This document shows, one piece after another, positions 25,264 to 38,340 of a stretch of DNA of 64,000 nucleotides. The stretch covers positions 28,786,272 through 28,850,271 of the forward strand of contig NC_026659.2 in NCBI RefSeq assembly GCF_000004075.3, read 5' to 3'. Position numbers and translations under genes: made by a program. Every line of letters begins with the position of its first letter. The stretch's first letter is position 1. Under the pieces are notes generated by a model. That model made no database searches and had not been told where the DNA came from. It was given only the letters and a program-made list of their open reading frames with translations. The DNA comes from Cucumis sativus. Lineage: Eukaryota; Streptophyta; Magnoliopsida; Cucurbitales; Cucurbitaceae.

Positions 25264-27974
25264 ATGGCGGATTCTGCCGTCGAAGTTCTCACTCGAGCTC
25301 TCTCAGGTTAACTCCCCATTCCTTCTTCTTTCATTTTTCTCTCTTTGTTTTTGTTTTTGTTTTTTTGTTTTTCCCTTTTTTCTCCTCTTCATTACGTAGT
25401 TAATCGACATCTGTTTCTCCATCTTCATTTTTCTTCATTCTGAGTATGCATTTTAGTTTTCGCCGGAGAAGTACGATATCTGGCCTCTACGTCGCTGTCT
25501 ATCTGCTTTCCTTACTCCGTCTCGCGAAAAGTTTCATCGTAAACTCTATGATCTTCGCCAGAGAAACACAACTTCCGGCGACGATCACAGTTTCTCTCTG
25601 TTCTCATACAGATAGTTTACGTTGAAATTTACTTGAATAATCGTTATCACTTTTATCCAATTTTGTGCTAAGATTTTCTATTTCTATTTATTGGATTTTT
25701 AGTTAAACTCACTCCAATTTACATGATAATGCAATCTTGATTTTGGAATCCATTTTCAGTTGAATTACCTTTATGCCCCTGCATACCTTTTTTGGGTTAT
25801 AATAATATTACCACATTTTTGGTAAAACTGGATGTTTAATTCTTAGGAAAATTACTTTCCAGTCCTTAATCCCTAAAGTTTTTAAGAATTCATTTAAAGT
25901 TGATGTACTAAGGTTAGGCATAAGTGTGGTTCATTGATATTATTTGATTGATCAAAGACTAATTTGTTCTGTTTTTAGAAAACTAATTAATTAATCAGCT
26001 TTCTATTTAAGTTAATAATTTTATGTTGGACGTTGAGAAAATTTCACTGCTTTTTATGGGCATTCAACAAAATTATATTGCTTAAATTCGAATGGCTACC
26101 CCAATATGATATGTCTACAAATTTAATTGAGATACTTTTTCAATTGATATGATAGTTGATACCTATTGTAAGATCCTACTTACTAACAATTTTAAATCAA
26201 AATTTACATTTATAGAAATCTCCAATCAGCTACCTTACCTTTTTATAGTTGTTGTAAAATAATTTAGGTTTTAGCTGAATTTCTAAAAGAAATTATATTT
26301 CTAATTTCTTTTTTACTTTGATCTCATCTTGGAAAACTATTGTTAGACTTGGTATAGGTTGAATTTGATGAGCTTTGATACATAGGTAAAGATAACTACT
26401 CTTTTAAAATCGTCACAATTGTATGATATTAGGATGGTGACTTTGTTTTTTTGTTTTGACCCAAAAAGCCCCATACTCACTTATATACTATGGATAATGG
26501 ATCTTTAGTACAATGTAGGATTTGGTTCTTAAAAATGAATAACATAGATAGAAATGTTAAAAGAAAATGTTTGGGAAGTGAGAATTTAAGAATGTTGAGA
26601 AATGTGAAATGAAAAACAGGGCATGGAATAAATGAAAACGCAATGATAGAGACATTGGGAAAATGGGATCATGAGGAGAAGAAATTGTTCAGAAAGAAAA
26701 GTAGCCATTTTTTCAGTGAAGATGAACGTTCCTTTGAGCGATGGGAAGAACATGGGATGAGACTTCTCAAGCATGAATTCATGCGCTTTAAGGTATCCTC
26801 TTTTTTCGATCTTTCAATAAGAATTTTGAAATAAAAGCTAAAGGTAATTTATATAAATATACATGTATTCTTGTTGTATTATATATAGAATGCTGTGGTT
26901 CTATGGACAACACATCCATGGGAAAGAGATGCTCGTTTGGTAAAGGAAGCATTGAGCAAAGGGCATCATGGCCAAAACATTAACATCTTAATAGAAGTGG
27001 CTTGTACTAGAACTTCTGATGAGCTTTTGGGTGCTAGGAAAGCTTACCATTCCCTCTTTGATCATTCCATTGAAGAAGACGTTGCCAGCCACCTCAATGG
27101 CCCTGAACGCAAGGTAAACTTCCTATTTACTTTTCACATTCCATCCAAAATTCGAGGCTAGAAATAGTATTTATACATAGTGTTAAAAAATAAAAGATTA
27201 TATAGTTACCAAACGAGAATTGAGTGGTTGGTGTAACTTTGGAATATTGCAGCTTTTGGTAGCATTAATGAGTGCATATAGATACGAAGGACCAAAATAT
27301 AAGGAGGAGATAGCAAAATCAGAAGCAAAAAAGTTTGCTCATTCAATTAAGGAAGCAAACAGCAAAAAAAGCAGCCTCATTGAAGACGAAGAGATTGTGA
27401 GAATACTCTCAACAAGAAGCAAACACTTTCTTCATGCTCTTCACAAACACTACAACGAAATCTCAGCAGGTCGCTCCATTGATGAGGTACCTAATTCTAA
27501 TTAATGCTCTCTAATGATAAACTTATGGATGAACGAAATTAAAATGCTTGCTAAGGTTTGAGATTCCTTTTTTCTCTCTTTCTTTTGGCAGGATCTTCAT
27601 GGTGACTTGAGGCTTCAAGAAGCGGTGTTATGCTTAACCAATCCTGTTAAGTATTTCACTCAGGTATCTAAATTCAACCCCTCTTGTGTTTTGCAATAAA
27701 AGCAAAGTTTTCTCATATTTGTTTCACTGATACTGAATAATGTCGTTTGTTATTATGTGGTTAGCTTCTGAATGTGTCATTAAAAGCCGACGCAGACAAG
27801 AAGATAAAAAAGGTATTGACTCGAATTGTCGTTACGAGAGCTGATAATGACATGAAGGAGATTAAAGTTGAGTTCAAAAAACAATTTGGAATATCATTGG
27901 CTGAGAAAATTGGGTCTGTTTGCAATGGTAGCTACAAAGATTTCTTAATCACTTTGCTGGCAAGATCAGATTAA
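25264..27974 (+). CDS. ANN4: Annexin D4-like (ANN4 orthologue), 318 aa
   Basis: Six exons: 25264-25306, 26620-26792, 26889-27113, 27253-27486, 27592-27663, 27765-27974. Intron 1 is 1.3 kb. The sequence matches the ANN4 clade: HPWERDARLVKEAL, LLGARKAYHSLFDHSIEED, VRILSTRSK, and KADADKKIKKVLTRIVVTRA. The calcium loops are degenerate: repeat 1 reads GHGINENAM instead of GxGTDE, and repeat 4 has lost GxGTD altogether. Arabidopsis ANN4 is also degenerate at these sites as I recall, so this seems a clade trait rather than decay; ANN4 has been placed in osmotic-stress and ABA signalling. The first exon is only 14 codons (MADSAVEVLTRALS). Neighbouring annexins lie on the other strand on both sides. 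Confidence 0.88.
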
Positions 27975-28766
27975 TTACTATAGTTGATATGAATAAAAAA
28001 ATTTGAAAATTGCACTTTTTTTTTCGCTTAGGAGATCGAAATTTGCTGTGTTTACTTTCCATGTATGAGTTGGTCGTTTTTTCATGGTTCTCTTTTCCTT
28101 ACGAGGCTGTGTTATTCTCCTTTGCCATAATAAATTTGAACACTGAAATTTGTTCATACATGTTCGTTCAATCATCATCATCATCATCATATATATATAT
28201 CCTTTGTATTGTGCATTCTATATTTCATGGGCACAACATCATTTTAACCTTTTTTTAAAAACTCAAAATATACAACTATATAATATACCGAAGATTTGTG
28301 TTAACTTAAATTGGCATTAAGCTGTGATTCCGTATCATGGTTTGCCCTACGTTTCTTTTAGTCAAGAATACTAACAAGAAAACATTATATTACAACTTGA
28401 TTGTAAATGTTTATTGTGAGAACCAAGTTTTTGAGTTGAGTTTTAAGGGCCTATTAGACCAACATGTAGTTCTTGAAGCAAGAAGTTTAAGAGTAGAAAA
28501 TATGAGGAAAAAACAACTTAATGGAGAGAGCTTCAAAATTAGAGAAGCATAGAATAAGATAGCACAATGCAACTAAAGAAGTTTTCATATTCATACAAAA
28601 CCAAAGGTCTGCAATACAAAACACTTATCACATATTATAGAGCAACATACAATAATTGAAAGCCGATTATAACAAAACTCATAATAGGATACTGATAAGG
28701 AGAATATATTATTGTTATTATTATTGGCAAGAAGCAACACACAAGGCTGAGTATTTAATCAGAAAT
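27975..28766. other. Convergent spacer between ANN4-like and RJ4-type annexin genes
   Basis: Shared 3' flanks of two convergent genes. It holds a compound microsatellite, (TCA)n then (TA)n, at about 28170-28200 and AT-rich filler. Frames here are short and look non-coding. Confidence 0.4.
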
Positions 28767-30583
28767 TTAATTACCAAGAAGTGCAAGGATGAAACGCTTG
28801 TAGTCGCCAGAGGTCTCCTTGGACACAGCATCATCAAGGGTAACACTGTTTCTCTTGTGATAAGCCTCCTTTATCTGCCTCAAGTCTTTCTCAGCCCTCG
28901 ATACCACCACTCGGGTTAACGCATCTTCATCGCTCTTCCCGACCCTCTTGATTGCATTTCGCACCACCTGAAAATTACCATTTTTTTCTCAAGGTTTCTT
29001 TGCTTGTTTTTGTTTTTGAAATTTTCTTTCAAGTCAAAAGGGTGTTTTAAGTACAATTTTTAAAAACCAAATAATAATCAAAGTGACCTAAATAACTAAA
29101 CTAATGCATAAGTTGTGTGTATAGAAACAAACTTAAGCAGGAACATAAGGGTAGTTTGACGGAAGGTACCTTCTCGTAGTACTGGTAAGGGTCATCGATG
29201 CATTCAATGATAGTTCGCAATGCTTCTGTGAACTCTTTGCCTGCTTTATCACTGGACAATTGCTACAAGAAAGAACCACTTGTTTAGACTTTAAATATCA
29301 TGTGGTTCAATTGTTTTAGAGGAAAAGTAAAGTGATACTATTTCTATCTTCCAACAATATAGCTCAACTACAAAGCTTTTAGTCTTAAGATTTCAAGGTA
29401 AATCAAAACTATCAGAACATGGTTTATCGCGCAATTCATTTTTCAATACATATAAGCCTTATGTCAAACTTACATATAGAACTCCACTCATTCTCCATGA
29501 ACATAATTTTCTTATGGCATTGTCATTTGGAAAATCAACCAACATTTATGGAATTTTAGTGTTGGGAGGGAAGAGGAGAGGGGGCAGAAAAAGAAAGAAC
29601 AAAAACAGAGTAGGAACAAAAATGATGCCAAAGGGTCAAAAATAGAATTGTTATGAGTTAAGTTGTGTACCTCAGAAATGGAAATACCGTAGGCATCTTT
29701 GTAGTGATTGAAAGTTGCAACCAGCTGTGGCCTACTCCTTGTGGTTAAGATCCTGACAACATCTTCATGATAGAAGGTTTTGTCTTTGATTGCACGCTCA
29801 AGTCTCTCCGCTTCTGATTTAGCGAGGCTTAGATCTACATCCGCTCCATTGTAACGGTATGCACTCACTAATCCAACCAACAGCTGCAACCATTTGGTTT
29901 CATCACTATTTTTGTAACTTCTTAATTATCCAACCTAATGCCAAACCGTGTCTACCTCACATGTTCAAAACATATTCTACTTGAAATTGTCCAAATTTTT
30001 CATTTTTCTATTTGAACATTTATTTATTGTTCTATTCGAAAATAAAAGTTTTTCTTTTTTTGAGTTCGAAGAGAAATTCATTGATACAGTGTCTATATAT
30101 ACACTATTTATTGTTTATTGTTAATTTTTAAAATACCCCATACTATTAAAATAAAATATGTATATGAAGTTAAATAATTTTTGAATTAAGAGATGAACAA
30201 AAGGGGTGGGGACTGTGTGGGTTAAGCTTAAGTTACGGACCGTGCGTAAATCGTCGTTGGTGCTGGCTGCAACATCTTCCTCTAAGGAACGCTTGTAGCG
30301 GTGCTGGTAAGCCCTCCTGACCCCCAATAGCTCCTCAGGAGAGTAGATGCAAGAAAGCTCGACCAGCACAGCAAAATCTTCCTTCGGCTTCCTTATGGCT
30401 ATGTTGGCCAATACAGCATCTCTGTCCTCAGGATCCAGCATCCATCGGTACACAGCTCTCTGTTTCACCCACAAACAAATTAACTCTCGAACTACTGTAA
30501 CCACCAAAACAAAAAGAATCGGACCGAATCGATCTTCTTGATGAAACTATACCAAACAAAAACCTAGAGTTAATTCTTCTTAT

Positions 30584-30623
<40 letters not shown>

Positions 30624-31296
30624 TTATTTTTCAGCGAAAAAATTGTGGCGGACAACCAGGTAAGAGTCAATCATCGATGTGACAGAAACTGATATTGATG
30701 ATACCGATAATCGACGTTGAGAACACATCACACATGTATGGTGATGATAATAAAGACGATGGGCCGATGAACAAGAAAGTAGAAAGAAAATAATGACGAT
30801 GATCGACTTTTGAAAAAGACAGAAAAATGAGCAGGCTTGAACCGTAAAAGCTGGGGCTACTAAGGGTAACGGATGAAGTCGATGAACACAAGTATGATGC
30901 GGACGATTTAAAAAAAAAATGAAAATCAGAACCTCGAAGTGGCCAGAGATCTCCGATTCAAGGCGCTTGATAAGATCCTCTTGGAAAAGCTGTTCGTAAG
31001 CAATCCTGATATGCCTCCTCTGAATCGCATTTCTATGAGCAAGGATGGAAATAATGGCCTTCTCGTCGGATCCCCAGCCTATGAAGAAGAGAAAAGAGAT
31101 TCAGAACCATAGCACACAACAATAGAAGAAATGGAAAAATAGGTAATGAAGGAAAGCAAATGAGTGATGAGTAAATCAAATGATAAGGGCTAAGGGAATG
31201 AATGGAATGGATTTGAATACCTTTGAAAGCGGTTCTGAGAGCTTCGGCGTCAACATTGGCAGAAGGAACGTCACGAGGAACAATCAAGGTAGCCAT
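28767..31296 (-). CDS. Annexin, RJ4 type (annexin D2/RJ4-like), 315 aa, tandem copy 1
   Basis: Six minus-strand exons: 31296-31221, 31078-30933, 30459-30241, 29883-29671, 29262-29170, 28967-28767. The protein resembles strawberry annexin RJ4: [42 protein letters not shown]-like repeat 3 and [16 protein letters not shown] at the end. Repeat 1 loop is GWGSDEKAI (Ser replaces Thr) and repeat 4 loop is VGKSDEDAL, one residue longer than the usual GTDEDAL. The residue at position 40 is His, the position proposed as a peroxidase haem ligand in plant annexins. The conserved MATLIVP start was chosen over an in-frame ATG 17 codons upstream. A TATA box (TATAAATA, 31388-31381) lies about 90 bases ahead. 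Intron 2 carries a 35-base poly-T tract. Confidence 0.9.
30586..30620. repeat. Poly-T tract (35 bases) in annexin intron 2
   Basis: An uninterrupted run of 35 T in intron 2 of RJ4-type annexin copy 1; on the coding (minus) strand it is poly-A. The same intron in copy 2 lacks it and is half as long (219 against 473 bases), so the tract marks sequence gained after duplication, possibly a retroposon tail. Confidence 0.75.
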
Positions 31297-34179
31297 AGCT
31301 TCACCAATCTTCTTAGAGTTTCTCTTCCAGTTGAGTTGGCAGTACAAAATGCTTTCTTCCTCACTTGGCGTCTCTCCCGCTATTTATACTCCAATCCGGA
31401 TTTTCCTCTTCTTTCGTTGCTGTCTTAATAATAATTCTCAAACTAAAATAAAGTAATAAATAAATACGTAAAATGATTTTTTTAAAATTTTAACTCACAA
31501 CTTAAATAAATAAATAAATACGTAAAATAATTATTATTTTTTTATAATTTCATTCAAAATTTATTAATATTATAATCAAACAGATTTTGTGATCTTTACA
31601 CATCTAATAAAAAATAGTAGTAGATCATTATTTGCATAAGAAATCATATGTCAGTGTTTGTGACATGGCTAAATCTTTGATTCTTTTTGGTGTTTGGAAG
31701 GTGAGAAAATTCAGAATATGAATGAAGAAAAATGACTCAATGCATTGTTCTTCCTTGACATTAACGCCAACCCCACATGGCTTCTCTTCATAATATATTG
31801 TTCTTTAATTTGTTGAGCTAATTTATTTTTAATTATCTATGTTCTTCGATCTTCCCAATGTCTTCTGGAATTTATGTTTCCCTGCCCTAATCTTTAGATT
31901 CATTAATAGAATAAATAATAATAATAATAATATTCCTTTTTTGATCTTCTTCACATGTTGGGTTAAATTACATTATCCTAACATATTTTACCAAAATATT
32001 CATTTTTTCATTACTCAATTGATATGAGTTTTTAATGGTTATTAGGGTTGAGTTAAGCTCGATTTAGCGTTTTATTTGGACTAATGGGTTGTTTTTAAGG
32101 CTCTTTGAAAAAAATACTCATATTTCTAACGAAAAATTTGCTATATTACAGCTTTGATTTTTTTTTACTAGTTGAATTTGAAATAAATTTACATGTAATA
32201 TAAAGTCTTCAAGTGAAGACATTTTAATATTCAACTTTGTATTAATTTTAAATTTAAGTTCACGTTATATATAGTTGAACTTAAGATTTGATTTTAAAGG
32301 GGAAAAAAGAAATTAAAGTTAACATTATATATAAAATTTGAAAAAGAGAAACCAAACCCTTGAAAATGGTTTTGTTTAAGTTAATTGTAATGATGCCATT
32401 TGTCTGATTGTGATATTAGTCTGTAAAACGTTATTTGGAGTTTGTGTTTTGGGTATGATTTATTAATTAGTTGGCAATTTTGATTTTTATGTTAAAGAAT
32501 CAATCAAAATGGGTTAGGTGTGTTGGTGATGGCAGCTTTTGAACAAATTACCATATATGATCTCTTCTTCCTTTTTTATGCTTTGTTGTTATATACACGT
32601 ATTTTAATTCATATGAAATAATTAATATATGGCCCCAAACCAACGTTTCCTATAAAAACTTTATATCATAGGAAACATTTTCTTAATTTGAATGTATTCA
32701 TTATTGTTTAATTAAAGAGACTTCAATTCATTTTCTTTTCTTGATTTTTCATATCTCTTCTTCCTTATTGTTGTTGCACAAAAGTCTTCCAAAATGAAAT
32801 AAATGGGTCCATGTACAATAATATCAAGGGGCATAAGGGATCAAACTTTTCCATCTTTTGTATTTCAATAAACATTATTAACTATGATTTGTTGGGAGTT
32901 TTTGTAAGTGTAGCTTAGAGGTGAAGACACTCCTCATCTCAAGAGCTAACGTTTAAAGTCTCTATCATTATGTTTATAAATGTAATGCACTAAAAAGAAT
33001 AATTTAAATTTTGAGTTTACTTTCTATTTTTATTTGGGTTAAGTTTTGAGTTTAAATGCAATTTAGTCTTAATTTAGTCTCTTGATTCAAAGGGTTACAA
33101 GTATAAATTTAGTCTCAATCTAGAGTTAATTTTAAATATTGGTTTCATAATTATTTTAGAGTAATTATTCAGCGATGGATAGAATAAAATGTAAATATAA
33201 GGATGTATAGATGAAATTGAAATAAAATTCAAACAAATAAAGCGAGAGCATAAAAAGTACAATATATTCTCTTAATTTTATGTTTGATTGTGTATGACAA
33301 CTCGCGCGAGCACACAGATGTGTATAAATCTTCTAAATGCTACAATGAAAAAGATAGGGAGGGGGAAAAGAAATGTGGGTGAGGTGAACACTTGGGGGGA
33401 AGTGCTTTCTGAAAAAGCATTTCTGCAAAATTTGTCAGAGCTGCAATATATAATTAAAAACTACATAAAGCTTCTTTTTTTTTTAATTGAAAAAATCAAT
33501 AAAGGACAGATAGAATTGCTTGATTGCTCTGCCCTTCTCCCCTTTTGAATCACACTCGAATCAAATTTGGCGGTGATAATTTTGACGGTGACCACAGCAA
33601 AAAGACATTAGAAGGACCCATTTTTGAATAAGGAAATCATTTCCTGAATCCACACCTATGTATCGGATAAATAAAGCAACCAAAAAAGAATTTGGCTTAC
33701 ATTTTGCTTTCCTTTCTTTTCAACCAAAGAAAAAACGTTTTACGTAAATAAAATTTGAAGCATTATTTGATTGAAAAACCTTTTTTTTTTTTCTCCTCAC
33801 TTGGAAACACTTAATCCGAGTGGTTAAAAATATTGATTCTACTTAAAAACACTTTTATAAATCAGTTAGAGAATTAAGGCAAACAGGCCTATCCAATGTC
33901 ACATTTATAGAGAAAGGAAATGGACATATAATCAAATAATGGCAGAGAGATAGAGGTGAATGAAAACAGAGGGAAAACAGGGGGTCTCAACAACAGAGAT
34001 AAAGAACAACACACAACTTAGTTAATATAAATATGTCCTCATTACAAAACCAAGCATTCTTCAACAAACACAAGTCTCAAGAGCACAAAACAGCTTATTA
34101 TTTAATAAACCAACTACTTACAAGCCGATTAAAACACTCATACGTAATATATATTATTGTGGGTTCAGAAGCAGTGCTT
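31297..34179. other. Spacer between the tandem RJ4-type annexins
   Basis: This holds the promoter of tandem copy 1 and the 3' flank of copy 2. It is AT-rich, with an (AAT)n run near 31911-31930. Around 33000-33130 the recurring phrase AATTTAGTCT appears several times, in the style of a common dispersed plant repeat. No supportable gene. Confidence 0.35.
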
Positions 34180-36381
34180 TTACTCAGTTTGGTTACCAAG
34201 AAGAGCAAGGATGAAGCGCTCATAGTCGCCAGAGGTCTCCTTCTTCACAGCATCATCAAGGGTAACACTGTTTCTCTTGTGATAAGCCTCCTTTATTTGC
34301 CTCAAGTCTTTCTCCGCCCTTGTCACCACCACGCGAGTCAATGCATCCTCATCGCTCTTCCCAACCTTCTTGATTGCATTTCGCACTACCTGTTTGTAAT
34401 CATTTTTCCAAAAGAATATTAATCATCTCCGTATCGTTCGAACTATTGATCTCAGCTTCTTTTAAAATAGAGTTAAAGAAATCAAGATGGAAAGCTTTTT
34501 CAGATCTTCAGTGAGATTTCAATGCAGGCATTGGAATGGAGAATCACATCAAAATACGGACAAGAATCAAGTACATAATCTACTTTGATAAGAGTTTCAA
34601 ATCATCACCTTCTCGTAGTATTTTACAGGGTCATTGATGCACCGAATCACAGTTTTAAGTGCTTCTGTGAACTCATTGGCATCACGATCTTGGCCCAATT
34701 GCTGCAACAGAGAAAAAAAAAGGATAACAGCTTAAAGCTCAAACACAATCCAGCTCCAAAGATATTCTGCTGTAAACTCTCTAGCTAAACTAATAAGCAA
34801 TGTGGTGAACTATCCAATAGTAACTTTATCCTCAGCTTTATACCTTAGAAATAGAAATACCATTGGCATCTTTGTAGTGATTGAAAGTTGCAATCAGCTG
34901 TGCCTTACTCCTTGTGGTTAGGATCCTTATAACATCTTCATGATTGAAGGCTTTGTCTTTAACTGCACGCTCAAGTATCTCAGCTTCTGATTTGGCTAAT
35001 TTTGCATCTATCTCTCCACCGTTGTAACGATATGCACTCACCAACCCCACCAACAGCTGCAATCATTAGGCATAAACCATCAATCAACAATTCACAAAAC
35101 CTATCATCTTCATTCTTGAGTTTAAGTTTGTTCATGTAATTCTATTTACCTTGATATTCCCTTAACTAATGTATCATTAACTCTTAGTCTTGTGTCAGTA
35201 GAATATCTGTATTCAAGTTCCATCACTTCATTTTGGCCTCTTACAGTTTCAAATTCCCCCAATACATCAAACCTCTTAACTTTTTTTTTTTTTAATTTGT
35301 TTATTTCATATCATTTACTGGGTTTAGCCATGATTACAATTTCTTATCAGTTCAGAACGCGGGATAGAATCCATATATTAAATGGGAAGGAATATCCTCT
35401 CTCTTGGAGTACTGTTTCAGCTTAAATCATCGAACTCAGACATGATTGGTAAAATAAATTAATAAGATGAGAAGTTCTTTGTTCTTTAAAATAACTATAG
35501 CGATCTCAATCCCCAAATGAAAAGTTGATCTACAGCCCCAAGTTCATCGATCCAAGTTCAGATGATTAAGGAAATCGTGATCAATGGGAAATCGAATAAA
35601 TAATATGGATAAGGGAAAAGTTACGGACCTTGCGAAAATCATCGTGAGTGTTGGCGGCAACATCTTCCTCTAATGATCGCTTGTACCGGTGTTGATACGC
35701 TCTTCTGACTCCCAAGAACTCTTCAGGAGAGTAAATGCAAGAAAATTCAACAAGTACTGCAAAATCTTCATTGGGCTTCCTTAAGGCGACGTGAGCCAAC
35801 ACAGCGTCTCTGTCCTCTGGATCTAGTATCCATCGGTATACAGCTCTCTGTTTCAACAACAAACAATCAAACTCTCATATTCTATAAAAAAAATCGTATA
35901 AACAAGAAAATCGGCCGATCTTCATATAGAAAAGGGCAGAGAATCCAATAGTTTCGATGATCGCGAACAAGAGAGCAGTAAGTGAGACCGATGAAAAAGA
36001 CGACGATCTATAAAGACCAGAGCGTAATGAGGAAGAGTATGATGAAAAATGAATAGAAAGACTCACCTCAAGGTGGCCAGAGAGCTCAGATTCAAAGCGC
36101 TTAACAAGATCCTCCTCGAAAAGCTGTTCATAAGCAATCCTGATTTGCCTCCTCTGAGGTGCATTTCTGTAACCCAGGACGGCAACGATGGCCTTCTCAT
36201 CAGTACCCCAGCCTGTAGAGAGAAAGAAGAAGAGATTCCGATTTATAAAGCCAAACTAAACATGATCCGATAAGAACAAAAACAACAACGGATGGATGAA
36301 ATGACCTCGGAAAGCGGCTTTAATGGCTTCTGCATCAACATTTGGGGGAGGAACATCATGAGGAACAAGAAGGGTGGCCAT
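34180..36381 (-). CDS. Annexin, RJ4 type, 318 aa, tandem copy 2
   Basis: Six minus-strand exons: 36381-36306, 36212-36067, 35847-35629, 35056-34844, 34701-34609, 34389-34180, with exon sizes identical to copy 1 except the last, which is nine bases longer. Introns differ in length. Repeat 1 has an intact GWGTDEKAI loop, while repeat 4 again reads VGKSDEDAL. Position 40 is Tyr where copy 1 has His. Sequence identity with copy 1 is high throughout (for example [22 protein letters not shown] against [22 protein letters not shown]), and both point the same way, so they arose by tandem duplication. Start is MATLLVP; a TATA-like TATTTAAA lies about 90 bases upstream on the minus strand (near 36464-36471). 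The C-terminus ends in LLGNQTE. Confidence 0.9.
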
Positions 36382-37848
36382 AACTTGAAAGTTTAGATAG
36401 ATTTATGAGTTGGGTATGTGCCGATTAAGGTGCGGAATGCTCTCACTCTGTATCTACCCTCGTCTTTAAATACTGAAAATGGTAAGCTTGTGTTTGAATT
36501 TTAGGAGCTCTGGTCTTGAAATCCACGCCCCCACCGGAGATTGCTCGACGTGGCCTACAACGCTACCTCCCCACTCATTTAGGATCGACTATGGCACTTT
36601 TATTTTATTTTTATTATTACACATACATCATATTCATGTTAACAAAATTCCATCAAACATAGCAATAAAAATAAAAATAACAAAACTTTTAAAAACAGAT
36701 TTCATTATAAAGTTTCAAATTTTTGTTTGAGAAGATACGAAATTAACAATTATGAAGTAAACAGGATGATTAAAATAAATATTAAAAGTGAGGGAAATGA
36801 TTAAACAAATAAAAAAGGGAAAGATTTGTGTTCCCGCTTCGTTTCAACAAAAAGACAAAAGGGAGTCGATAGCTATTGCTTGACCACGACGTCCAATTTC
36901 ACTCAATTCTTTTACAAATTACCTTCATTCAATTTTATTTAATTCCTAAAATTTAATATATTACCTTTTGGTTTCATTTATTTCTCAGTTTCCATTTCAA
37001 CTTTCATCTTAATTTTTTACTAAATATTCCATTTCTTTCCTGGTGTTAATATATACTTATTCATGTTCATCCATCGTTATTAAATTTAATTTTAATAATT
37101 TAATACATTATTATTTTATTATCTAATAATTGAAAGGTAACTTAAAAGATCGGTTTATTAGTGAAAACTCGGAAAATAAAATTGTGGAATGTTTAAAATA
37201 TATAGAAATTAAAATAAAAGTTTGACCCATAACTCATATTATCAAACAACAAAAATTAAATTCAAATTTTATGACTAAGTCAGACATTTTGAAATGTAAA
37301 AATCGAGTGCAAAAGCTAAATCACAGATTTTCGATCGGTTTTTCAAAGTATTCTTATCTTCAACCAATGTCTACTGTTCGATCGATTTTGGTTGACCTAC
37401 TCAATTTTTCGGTCTATCATGTTCACTTATATAAACTACACGTAAGTTAAAATATTTTAATTTTCAATTTTATTCTATGTAAAGTGTGTTTTAACTAATT
37501 GAGTTAATTAGCGTAAAAAAATCTCAACTATACTTTTCATGAATGGTAAAAACGTAACATCAAACGGGATGTTTTCTAGCTATTTGCTTTCGATGTATAA
37601 TTTATACACTCTTAAATTGCTTTCGATTAACGATTGAATAGTTTAGTGATCGTTCTTATATATATATAAATAAGATTGCCCGATCACTTTTATGTTTTGT
37701 TTTATTTTCCCAGAAAAATTAAAGGATAAATGTTAGAGTTTGAAAATGGATCAAAGTGAAACTTTTGGATTATCTCAAAGAAGCAATACACATTAATAGA
37801 AGGAATATAGAAGCTATTTTTTTCTTTTTTAATTTCCAAACCAGAGTA

Positions 37849-37862
37849 CACGTGCCACGTGG
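37849..37862. promoter_or_regulatory. Two adjacent G-box/ABRE motifs
   Basis: CACGTG at 37849-37854 is followed directly by CCACGTGG at 37855-37862, the class bound by bZIP and bHLH factors in light and ABA responses. They sit about 1.5 kb upstream of annexin copy 2 (minus strand) and 2.8 kb upstream of OBGM. Which gene they serve, if any, is unknown. Confidence 0.35.
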
Positions 37863-38199
37863 TGTAAGCTTTCCAAAGTAGGACGGTGTCGACATGTCGT
37901 CATGATGACTAGACGAGTTTGGTGTTTTTCTTAGTTGGAGCGTCGGAACTGTTGGCCGTCAACCATTTTTGCGCTGGACTTCCCTATTAGCATTCCTGCG
38001 GAGATTCGACGTCGTTTTACAGTTTTAATAATTCTCTACAGTAAGATTTAACCATATTAAATTATATAATTACAAAAATTATAAAAAAAATAAATATTTG
38101 ACCAAATGTTTACCCAATGCAGTTTATCAAAATTTTATACTTTTGAACAAAAAAAATTCTTTATAATTTTTTGACATAATTGTAAAGAGCATATCCAAA

Positions 38200-38340
38200 A
38201 ACATTAAAAGAAAAAAGAAATTTATGATAATAAGTTTTTTAAATTGCAAAAATAACAAATTTAAAAGTGGACATCCGTGTAATATATCTAATTGTTTGTT
38301 GTATTTACTATATTTGCAATATGTAAAAATGGTGTTATAG
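38200..38340. mobile_element. Decayed MITE-like element related to the 11.7 and 40.1 kb copies
   Basis: The right part reads tatttgcaatatgtaaaaat then ggtgttatag, which resembles the right arm of the 40.1 kb element. The left part has ttttttaaattgcaaaaata, resembling the left arm. The interior is shortened and diverged. Boundaries are guesses. Confidence 0.35.

Noticed and set aside
28337-28552. 71-codon plus-strand frame in the ANN4/RJ4 spacer
   Set aside because: Lies in the convergent 3' flanks, has no recognisable domain, and its composition is like that of the surrounding AT-rich DNA.
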